Shown here one piece after another: positions 46,618 through 58,600 of a stretch of 64,000 bases of DNA (position 1 is its first letter; every line of letters begins with the position of its first letter). A program made the translations under genes and the position numbers. Origin of the DNA: Bolinopsis microptera (lineage: Eukaryota; Ctenophora; Tentaculata; Lobata; Bolinopsidae). The notes beneath the pieces are model-generated. The model was not told where the DNA came from, ran no database searches, and saw only the letters and a program-made list of their open reading frames with translations. The stretch is taken from contig NC_087083.1 in assembly GCF_026151205.1 (NCBI RefSeq), positions 3,629,460 through 3,693,459 on the forward strand, in the 5' to 3' direction.

Positions 46618-49600
46618 ATGTCAATATTTTATCTTACACTTCACATTCCATCCATTCTTGTTTATAATTGTATATCGTCAGAGTTTTGAGACATACCTGT
46701 ATATTACCTGTATCAATGTAAACTGTACAGAGGTTGTCATTAAGAAGTTAGCTTGTGCTACTGCCCGTTACCATTCAACCGATATGATACTTCCTCAGCT
46801 ACCACAACTCGTTTGAGATATAACTAATCCAACATTAGGATCCACTGATATACCTTGTAGTATTCTTCAAACACCGTTAGAGTCCCGTTAACGGGAAAAC
46901 TTTTTCGAATAAAAACTTCCTTGTAAAACTTCAATACAAATCAATATACTTCTGCGATGTGTTTGGAGAGACTTAATCTATTTATATTCATGTCCAACCC
47001 TTCAGTTGGCTGAGGGTACCTTTGTAGACCTTTTAGGAAGCTGCAGATACAATAGATTTATTCCCACCAAATTTTATAAATTACTCTATGATCCAAAATA
47101 GACCAAAATGCTAACAAAACGTACTCTCAATTTTGGCTAATTTAGTATCCAAGAAAGCAATGTTAGCATTAAGCGCAGTAGGCTGCGCGCACAATTGCGC
47201 GCTTCTCTGACTCGAAATAGGTCACATGTGACAACAAATAATTCGATTATAGACAGCAGTACAGTATCCGGCAAAGATGCGACTTTGTTATTCCCTTTAT
47301 CGTTTAATATAGCTAATGAGGAGTCTTATTTATCTTTAACTTCAATCTTCTTTTAGGATATAGTGCCCACTGTTTCCGGTCCTTCAAGAGATAACATTAG
47401 GTTATCATACGTTTCAATGTCCTTTAAACGCTAAACGCAAATCTACCAATATATCTGGGACGTACATTTTTTTTTATTGAAATCTTTCAAATCGATCAAT
47501 TACATACAAATTTACACAATGAATGAACAACATTAAATTTTCTCAAAAGTATAAGACTCCGATAAAATCAGATTTTCTAGGACAAAATGTATGTAATCAA
47601 AGGACCTGAGGGTCACCAAAACACAGATGTTGAGAGCAAAATGCACCTCCTGCACAAGTATGGGCCCACGAAAATCTTAAATTTTAAATAGAATTTCAAA
47701 TAGAAACACACAAAAATATCAAAAGCAATCAAATCATATAATAAAGTGAAATACATGATGTGATGACATGCACTAAAATGAGAAATGAGAAATACAGACA
47801 ACAGGGATTTAAGCTCCTTATGAACATATTGTTAGCTTTAGGTAAACTGCTTCACATCTCTGTCTCGAGGGAAAAATCTAGATCATAATCAAAGTCCTCC
47901 GGCATAATTTTATCCCACATGTAGGAGGTCAATTTGCTTTTGAACTCAGAAATAGTCTCTATCTCACGTATATCTAGAGGAATATGATTCCATTTGGAAT
48001 GGGTCCTAAAGTAAAAGTTCTTAGCAAAAGCGTTAGAGCTTGCTCGTGGTAAGATCGAGCTTACAAAACATAAGGGGTCCATGTGGCTATTTCTTAACCT
48101 TGAGTGGCCTTGATATGGTTGCAAATATGAGGGTAAAGTGACAGGAATATGTTGCTTCACAATTTTAAAGAAGAAAATAAGGTCAAGAAAGTCGAAGCGG
48201 TCTTCTATGGGCATAATCTTAAGCTGTCTGCATTTCTGAATGTATGTGGATGGTGGATAACTCATATACTCCTCGCGAAGAATCCACTTAATAGCACGCT
48301 TTTGGAGGCCCTCCAGCTTGCTTATCTGGGATTTTGTGACCGGTCTCCATATAACTGAGCAATGCTCAAATTGACTTCTCATTAAAGTGAGATACAGTAC
48401 TCTACGACGATTTACATCTTGAACAAAATAGCAATTTCTCCTTGCCATGCCTAATTTTTGGTTGGCCTTTGAGAGGACTTTAGAGCACTGGTCTTGCCAG
48501 TCGAGATTCTTGGTCACAAAAACACCCAAATCCTTTTCATGATCGACATAGTCAAGTGCGATTCTTCCCATGGAGTATACAAAGTTAAAGAGTGGTAGGA
48601 CACTAAGGAGGGAAACTGTTTCGGATATCCTTCCTGCGACGGTGAGGACCTTACATTTGTCGGGATGAAATCTCATTTTATTAGAAAGTGACCAGTCATG
48701 GAGATAATCAATGTCCTTCTGCAGTCGCAGGATATCAGACTCCGAAACAATCTCACGCCAAATTTTAGTATCATCGGCATACAGTGACAGTTGTGTGCCA
48801 GGTGAAATCCCCACTGATATATCATCAATGAACATAATGAACAACAAAGGTCCCAAAATTGACCCTTGTGGTACACCAGATTGGGCGTTTCTCATGGAAG
48901 AAAACTTACCACTTATCAAGACCTGTTGTTGCCTGTCTCTTAGATAATCAGTGATGAATTTCAGTAGCCTCCCATCAATACCAAATTTGCTCTTTAGCTT
49001 AAATAATATAAGATCATGGTTAACTGAGTCGAAAGCTTTGGCAAAATCAAAGTAGACTACATCTGTTCTCATATTTTCATTCAGTGAGAGAGCTAGGCTG
49101 TCACATAGACCTACAAGATTAGTTGCACATGATCTTTCAGCTCGAAAACCGTGTTGTTTATCGTTGATCATGCCGTTAGTAAGTGCAAGTAACTCATCTT
49201 TAATTATGCGTTCAAGAACTTTGGTTATTAAGCATGTAAGGGATATTGGCCTATAATTTGAAACCTCGTGTTTATCACCTTTTTTATATATGGGTACAAC
49301 GTGTCCCAGTTTCCACTCCCTAGGTAATGTCCCAATGTTGTAACATGAATGAAATAATAGTGATAATGGGTATGCAAGCCCAACAGCACAGTTTTTCAAA
49401 AGTTTCCCATGAATACCGTCAGGCCCATAAGCTTTGTTAGGGTTAATATTGGAAAGGATTTTTCGAACCCTTTGGTGGTCAAATGCAATATCAAAGCGCC
49501 AATCGTTTGAATAATCAATATCTATGTCGTATAATGATGCTTCAGAGAACTGCTCAAAGAAAAAGCCATTAAATAAGTTGGCCTGGTCCTCTGGGCAGTT

Positions 49601-52600
49601 GCGGACAATGCCTTTGTAGCTTACAAACTCAGGAATTCTTTGACTAGCTGTTTTTGATTTTACATATGACCAGAATTTTTTTGTTACAAGAGCGCTATCA
49701 TCTGATTCATTTAATGTTTCTCGCATTTTTTGAGCAACCACATTTTTGAAGTTTTTCCTGGCAAGGGAGAATGCTATTTGGGCTCTATCGCTTTTATGTC
49801 TATCTTTATGCAGTCTTATTTTCTTGCGCCATGCATCATAGCACTCTGAGTCAAACCATGGATCTTGTCCATCTGTCTTAACTGAGCATTTCTTGATGAA
49901 TTTGTCAGTGATATTAAAAAGTTTTTCTTTAAATTTTTTCCACCCAATTTCAGGTTCTGTGCCATTAAGCAATACATTCCAGTCTGTGTGCCGGAGTTCA
50001 TGGTTTAGCCTCTCCCAGTTCACGTTTTTATAGTTATAGCACATACGCTTAACCGGCTTCTTCCTATTTACCTTAATGTTGATCTTAAAGTTGATTGGAA
50101 AATGATCAGACTTACAGACGCTATCTCGCTCACCTACCATTAGGTCACTGATATTAGACTCAGAGTTTGTGAGCAAAAGGTCCAGTATTTTGCCTTTGCA
50201 ATGTGTGGGTGTAAGTACACATTGCCGAAGGCCAAGGTCTACAAAAGATTCAACAAAAATCTGCTCAATAGGACAGGAGCCGGCCAAGGTAGACCAGGAG
50301 ACTCCAGTCAGGTTGAAATCTCCCAGGATAAATACTTTGCTTAGCCCTCTTCTCCGAAGAAGAGTTTTCAGAGATCCAAGAATTTTTTCATGATTTGCAA
50401 AGCCCAGTGTACCAACACGATAACATGTACAGATAACAAATTTAATGCCCGTTGATGTTGTAAACTCCACAGCAAGAATCTCTGCCCCCTCTTTAAGTCG
50501 GATTTCTTTCGAAGATAATTGAAGGTCTGCTCTCACAGCAATCATGACCCCGCCACCATTTCTCCTAAACCTGGTCGGATTAGAGGGATCAGGTGGATGA
50601 GTTTTCTTAGATCTGTCAGAGCGAAATATCTTATATTTATCAGGGTGCAGGAATTCGCTATCAGCTATGGAGTTTTTAAACCAAGTTTCGTTAAGTATTG
50701 CAATATCTATATTTGCCTCATTAAAATAAGTTGAAAGCTCAAGACATTTGGTGTTATCAAGCATTGGGTGGGCATTATTAAGCTCACCGAAGGGAATAAG
50801 GCCTTGAACATTCTGAAAGTAAACATTCAATACCTTACTATTCCCCAACCTAATATCTATAGGAGGGGGACCTGGGTTTACGATTCCAGGGTTTACAAAA
50901 ACTATCAAAATACCATTCAACAAGAACAACCAAATTATGCATCCAGTTAGTGCAATGCCAGCTCTACCAGTAGATAAAAAGTTTAAATTCCTATAAATTG
51001 TAACATGGCAGAAATTGTAAAGGCCATCGAAACTATAATCATTCCGGAAATAATACATATTTGCTAAGTGTAGAAGGAAATATACAGTAAAATATCGGCA
51101 CAGGTTAGGCACTGGATATGTTGGTACAAAGGCTCGGCAATCATATGTGACTCTAGAAAAAGCCAACCCACTAACCCCCGCACTAGTGATGATGATGAGT
51201 GAGAAATGGCATATGAATAAAACATAGAATATATATAAAAAGAAGCTAGGATCAATGCAGCTGTCTAAAATGTCAAAGATACTACCTGTACCACGTCTAC
51301 GGTTCTGATGTTTAATGGCTCTTGCGAAAGAATTTCCACTAAACACTCCAACTCTAAATCTATATGTTACTAAATCGATCATGGTAATTTACAGGTAAGT
51401 ATACTTGCCAGACTACATCTGCATATAACTAGCTATACAAGGTCCATAATACAGCTCAGGTTAAACTATTGATATACAAAGGGATTAAAATATCTACTGT
51501 GTATGGCACGAATATAAGACCTAGCCAACACCCCCATTCCTTTCTGAGGATTGGGGTGAATACCATTGCTCTCAAATAACGGGTCAAATCTCCTAACGGG
51601 TTCCTTATAAGTTCTCTTGAATTTAGTGAAGGGATAAAAGACATCCATAAAGAAGAACCTCCTGAATACACATTCATTATATAAAATCCTATTAAAGTCT
51701 ATTATCCTCTTGTTAGTTAATCTATCATCATCAGACGTTAAGGGTAATGGCAATAAAGATTGAACATAAACCTTGCAATTAGGAAATAATTGGCATATCT
51801 TACTAAAGAGTTGCTTCAGAGGCCCTCTAACTATGCCTACATCCTCTACCCGTCTAATATCGTTCGTACCAACACTAATTAAAAGTTTATCAACCTGAAC
51901 ATCAGGATGTGCAGCAGAATAGTCCTCAAGCTGCTTCTGGACCTTGTCCATCTTTGCTCCACCTTGTGCAACATTCTCGACTTTGACTTTCCCTTTTCCC
52001 AGCTTGTCCGAGTCCAATCTCTGAGCAAAAGAGTCTCCAGCAACCAACGTGACTTTCTGCACAGGTTCTTTGACTTTAATGCCACAAGCAGGTGTACTAG
52101 TCTCACTGGCACTGTTGGTTTCAGAGCTGGCCTGGCTACCAGTTTTCACGATTGCGCGAAAAGACAGGGAGTATCGCACTTGGTCTTGACCATCCCCCTC
52201 CGTACCAGTAGCCAGCTCTGCACGCACCTGATGCTTCAGATTCTGCTGTGTCCCAGGCCTCATTACGACAAGGCTGTTGTTCTTCATCCTTATTGCTTTG
52301 GCACATTTAGGATTCTTCTTTGTACCCTCGTAAAACTCAAGTGTCCGTTCACACCCCAGGGAGAAAGAGCATATCGATTTCTCCTGATCGATGAGTGTCT
52401 CGTCGTCACGGTGTAACGAGGTGCTGGCCTGGTTGTTATTATACTTAATCACCAGACAGGAGTCCAAAGGTCCAGTTATCTCTGTGCTTGAGTTAACGAG
52501 ACTCAGCAGCCTTTTGATGTTAGGGAAACTACTGATATCCTGTGGTGAGTGTACTGGGTTTGTGTCCGGGTACGTATAAGCCTGATCCTGCGAGCATAAC

Positions 52601-55600
52601 CAAGCGGTTTGAGCCTTGTTTCTCCCCCCAGGGTTCATCTTCAAGGACCCACACTCCACCCATACTGCATCAAGGAGGACATCATCACCACAGAAGTCCT
52701 CTAGGTGCAAAACAAAGTTGTCCACCTTTCCCTCACGCTTAGGGAGCTCGTTCTGGACACAGTTGAGGATATTTTGCAGATCCTCAATTGAAGCAGCTTT
52801 AACATAGTCGAAAATCTCTTCAAGGTTTATCATTATTATCAGAGATTGTCGAGTCTGGCAGCAAAGTTTGCCGGGGAACCATCCATAACACCCCAGAGTA
52901 GGCAACCACACACAACACTGAACACTACCTGAAGGAGAAAGGGCAAGAGAAAATGGGTAATGGTACAAGTGGTTCTAGGTAAATTTTGCCAAGCGTAAGT
53001 AAATTTTGCCAGTGAAACTTTAGCTAGAATAATGATAAGAGGGGCAATATCAGAGTTGTAAATGTGTGACTAACATCAAATGTTATCATTGAAAGCAAAA
53101 TTATGGGTAAAATCAAAGTAGAAGATCAACTTACAGCGTGTTTGAGGGTGTTGCTGCCCAGTGCAAGCACTGGGCGAGAGGAGCCTAACTCAAGGGTGAA
53201 CTTCAGGAACCCCAGCGTACCCGCATACCAGGAGATCGGCTGTACTTCCTAGCCCGTCATGCCATCGTACATGCCTAAATTATTTGTTATATAGTAGTGT
53301 TGAAAGTATTAAAACAAAAATAAACAATGTACTTGTATATAAAAATAAACAATGTACTTGTATATAAATATACAACACACACTAATCTAATCTTTCTATT
53401 AACTTTCAAACCAGTCAAATAAGCTGTAACCAGGATAGATTTGGTATCAGATGATAAATTTAAGACAATCCAATCACTAATGTTGCGTGAATTGTGGCGG
53501 TTAAAAAAAAGATGGTCGTGGCAATTTTCAGTGACATTGCCTAATCATGATTCTTCATCGTAGAACCTTACTTAGAATAGCTAGGCAGCAAGGTTTGTGG
53601 CAGCAAGGTTTGTGGCCTCTGAAGCAATGGGGCCAACATGGGAAACCATGATACATCAGAAGAGATAACCAGAGTTTGATTGAGTCCTAACTTGACATGT
53701 GATTGTATTTCAGTGTTTGATGATGGGGACGAGCGGACACTAGGCAGGAACTGTGTGTGCCCACAAGGTGCCAAACACTTCAACGAGGAATGGGTTAGTA
53801 GTATTCTAAGTTACTTTCACTTCACTTACAGTATACTTACAGTACACAATGCGGGTCCGGGACTGTACGGTGTAAGACTCTAACCCTAACCCGCCCAAGA
53901 GTCTTACACCGTAGAGTCTCACGCCCTAGAGTCTTACACCGTAGAGTCTTACACCGTAGAGTCTTACACCGTAGAGTCTTACGCCGTAGAGTCTTACGTC
54001 GTAGAGTCCGGACCCCCACAATGCACATACAGTTAGTGCAAACTAACGGTCTACAATAATACAGGTTTATTGTTTAGCTCGGTGCTTTACTGCACTGTGA
54101 TAAGTAAATAATTTATAAACTATTATTTTTTCAGACGTTGGATCACTTACCACTTACGAACCCTGAAAACTTTGGGACTCCCGTTATTTTGGAGAGTAAA
54201 AAGCAGAGAAAAAGAAGAAAGGTCGATGGTCCGGACAGGTAAAACATTGATATTTACCAGTCACGTCTAACCTATCTTAGCTAGTAGTTAAGTAGATTCT
54301 GTATGATCAGTTAAACTTATTATTATACATGTTAGTGGGATACACCTGTTAATAACCGCCTTCTGATTGAGCGACATCTGTCCGATAGCGACATCGCTGT
54401 CGGACAGGAGTCATTTTTGGCGACATCTGTCCAACTTTTATCATATCGATCTTATAGAACACTTGTTAACTCGCAGTGGACGAAGTGCTCACTACAGCGA
54501 AGAGGATGTAGGTAAAGTTGCGTTCTACGATACCCGCTCAAAGAAGCAGACTCTGGTACCGGTACTGATTACCTCTCACAGCCAGTGTGACGAGTTCGTA
54601 GCTACTAATCCTGGCGAGGTTATCGTTAGGAGCTTCAAATCCGGCAAATTGTGAGTAGAAACAAACTTTAGCTCACCTGCACTCTGCACTCTGCTTTAAA
54701 TCCGGCAAATTGTGAGTAGAAACAAACTTAAGCTCACGTGCACTCTGCTAAAAAGACTGGTAGCATCATCTGTACGTTAGAGTAAGTAAGAGAAGTAAAA
54801 TGTTTTAAGTGTTATAATGTTTCAGCATGTCGATACCGAAGGAGGATATGTTACGATTTGACAGAGAGACAGAACCTCTGCAATCAATCCTGACAAGTTC
54901 TTCTCATATTATTGTCCTGAAACCAGCTCTAGGTAAGATATATAACAGTGTTACATCCTGTCTCCTTACTCCTTACTCCTTACTACTGACTCCTTACTCT
55001 TCACTCTTTTCTCCTTACTCTTCACTCCTTACTCTTTACTCTTCACTCTTCACTCCTTACTCCTTACTCCTTACTCCTTACTCCTTACTACTGACTCCTT
55101 ACTCTTTACTCTTCACTCCTTACTCCTGTCTCCTTACTCCTTACTCCTTACTCCTTGCTCCTTACTCCTTACTCCTTACTCCTTACTCTTCACTCCTTGC
55201 CCATAGTGGGGCAGCTACTCCCCTTTTAGTTAATATACTTATCATATTGTTATATTGTTAGACTTACTTACTTACTTGTAATTGAAAAGGTCTCCTCCTA
55301 GTCGTTGGAGTGGCCTGCACCACATAGTAACTCCTTTCTCCGGTGTATTAGACCTCTCCAGTGAACCCTGTCTGTAGTTTGTTGTTCTGCATCTTCTATC
55401 GTGATGTTATCGACACCTGTGAAGATTGCTGCATCCTCCCGGACACATGACAACCAGTTTTTCCGAGGTCTACCTCTTGACCTTTTACCATGCTTTGGGA
55501 TCCAGTGCAGAAGATAGTTGGGTATTCTTTCTTCTGGCATCCTCACCACATGGCTAAACCATCGGAGTCTAGCTGCTCGTACGAAAGTATCAACAGGGGC

Positions 55601-58600
55601 GATGTTAGCCCGCTTAAGTACATCAGCATTAGATACATAATAAAACCATTTGATTTTTAGGATTCTCCTCAGACATCTATGATGGAACACCTCAAATCTT
55701 TTCATCTGCGTCTGTGTGGTATTCCATACCTCACTTCCATAAAGCAGTATAGTGAGCACAGCCGCTTTGTAAATCCTGATTTTAGTTGGAGTCTTAATGC
55801 TGCGACTGTACCATATACTGCTAAGCTGATAGAATGCCCCAGAGGCCTTTTGAATTCGAGCTGATAGTTCTTTGTCAATTGTTCCATTCGCACTGATGAT
55901 TGCACCCAAGTAAGTGAAATTGCTGACCTGCTGTATTGGGAGACCTTCCACATTGATGTCCAATGGACAATTGTCCATAGTGTCGTCTTTAGAATACGGC
56001 CTCTGCGATGCACTTTTGCTGACAACCATGCTCTGTGTTTTGCCAGCATTAATCTTCAGACCCGCATAGGCACTGTATTTGCAGAGAAGGTCAGTGGTTT
56101 CCTGCAGCCCCTCTTTTGAGTTATCTAACATGGCCATGACATGTCATCAGCGTAATCAGTGTCCAAGAGATGTTTCTCTTCTACCCCGGGGGCTGGCAGC
56201 TGTAATAAAGCCCCCTTGCTAATGACTTTGTTTAGTTCCATAAGGTATGCCGAAAAATTCAAACAAAAGACTGGTGGTCCCTGTATATCACCTTGCCCAG
56301 TTCCCGAGTTGACATCAAACCAACCTGTAACCTCTCCATTGACCCTAACATATTGTTATAATAGACAGTTTTTGGGTTTTCCAAATAGTTTCTGATTATT
56401 CTGATTTGCGACAAATGATATTGCACTGTTAGGATAAACGACGTTTCAAAGTAACAACTTCTTATTCATGCTGACAAAATTGGTAAATATGTGAGAAAAC
56501 TGTCTCATAAAATTTATTAATCAAAAAATGGCTAAACGACAACAAATTGTTCAAATACTCGACTAAAATTAGAATCAAAATCTATATTATATATACACCA
56601 CTAATCGATCTGCTATTCAATAAACTTAAAACATCCACTAAACAGCAAGTACGTGATTGTGATCGTGTGATGGAATGACATGTACAGTGATAACAGATGA
56701 TAAGATGTAAGTGATAACATATGATGAGGTAAATATATATATATTTATTATATATATTTATAATATTGTTATAAGGTGCATTAATTTAAAATCTTTAATT
56801 TTCAGAGAAAGCGCTAGCGTTCTACGACACCGGAGTATTGCCGATATCCTGGGAAACTGACACCGATTCTACTGTTCGCCTAACCGAGCCGGAAAACTTG
56901 AACAACGCTAAATTAAAGAAACAATTCAACAGTGGTCTGTATGAGTACTGGGAGAAGAAAGGTAATATCCTAGATAAAAAGTTATTATATTAGAAACAAT
57001 GTTCCGTGCTCTTACTATGAAATTAGAGAAGAGGCAAGTATCTTCTCAGAAGAGACATACAGTCATATTGCTGGCCTTAACTCCAAAGAACTGAAAATGA
57101 CAGCTATTAAGGCCCCCCAGAAGTTGCCGATATCTCATCTCCCTTTACCACGACATGTTATATCCCTTTACCACGACATGTCATCTCCCTTTATCACGAC
57201 ATGTTATATCCCTCTACCACGACATGTCATCTCCCTTTACCACGACATGTCATCTCCCTTTATCACGACATGTTATCTCCCTTTACCACGACATGTTATA
57301 TCCCTTTACCACGACATGTCATCTCCCTTTACCACGACATGTTATATCCCTTTACCACGACATGTTATATCCCTTTACCACGACATGTTATATCCCTTTA
57401 CCACGACATGTCATCTCCCTTTACCACATGTTATATCCCTTTACCACGACATGTCATCTCCCTTTATCACGACATGTTATCTCCCTTTACCACGACATGT
57501 TATCTCCCTTTACCACGACATGTTATCTCCCTTTACCACGACATGTTATATCCCTTTACCACGACATGTTATCTCGGGCCCTATCTCCCTTTACCACGAC
57601 ATGTCATCTCCCTTTACCACACCATGTCATCTCCCTTTACCACGACATGTTATCTCCCTTTACCACGACATGTTATATCCCTTTACCACGACATGTTATC
57701 TCCCTTTACCACGACATGTTATCTCCCTTTACCACGACATGTTATCTCCCTTTACCACGACATGTTATATCCCTTTACCACGACATGTTATATCCCTTTA
57801 CCACGACATGTTATCTCCCTTTACCACGACATGCTATCTCCCTTAACCACGACATGCTATCTCCCTTTACCACGACATGTTATCTCCCTTTACCACGACA
57901 TGTTATATCCCTTTACCACGACATGTTATCTCCCTTTACCACGACATGTTATCTCCCTTTACCACGACATGTTATCTCCCTTTACCACGACATGTTATAT
58001 CCATTTACCACGACATGTCATCTCCCTTTACCACGACATGTCATCTCCCTTTACCACGACATGTTATATCCCTTTACCACGACATGTCATCTCCCTTTAC
58101 CACGACATGTTTTCCCCCTTTTACCACGACATGTCATCTCCCTTTACCACGACATGTTATCTCCCTTTACCACGACATGTTATCTCCCTTTACCACGACA
58201 TGTCATCTCCCTTTACCACGACATGTTATATCCCTTTACCACGACATGTCATCTCCCTTTACCACGACATGTTATCTCCCTTTACCACGACATGTTATAT
58301 CCCTTTACCACGACATGTTATATCCCTTTACCACGACATGTTATCTCCCTTTACCACGACATGTTTTCCCCCTTTTACCACGACATGTCATCTCCCTTTA
58401 CCACGACATGTTATCTCCCTTTACCACGACATGTTATCTCCCTTTACCACGACATGTTATCTCCCTTTACCACGACATGTTATCTCCCTTTACCACGACA
58501 TGTTATCTCCCTTTACCACGACATGTTATCTCCCTTTACCACGACATGTTATATCCCTTTACCACGATACTATTTGCCAGGAAGTCCCATAACACGGAGA

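Larger units (their letters stand above)
47468..53265 (-). mobile_element. Full-length CR1-like LINE with two intact ORFs
   Basis: The 5' end is near 53265 and the 3' A-tail at 47468-47477 (T-run on plus). CGTACAT flanks both ends (47461-47467 and 53266-53272), a short TSD. It contains ORF1 (51466-52833 or 52968) and ORF2 (47852-51382), both uninterrupted, so probably young and possibly active. An esterase ORF1 is a known trait of CR1 elements. Inserted antisense in ARID4 intron 4. Confidence 0.85.

Noticed and set aside
57134-58570. CRISPR-like array
   Set aside because: Units are contiguous without unique spacers, and the context is a spliced animal gene.
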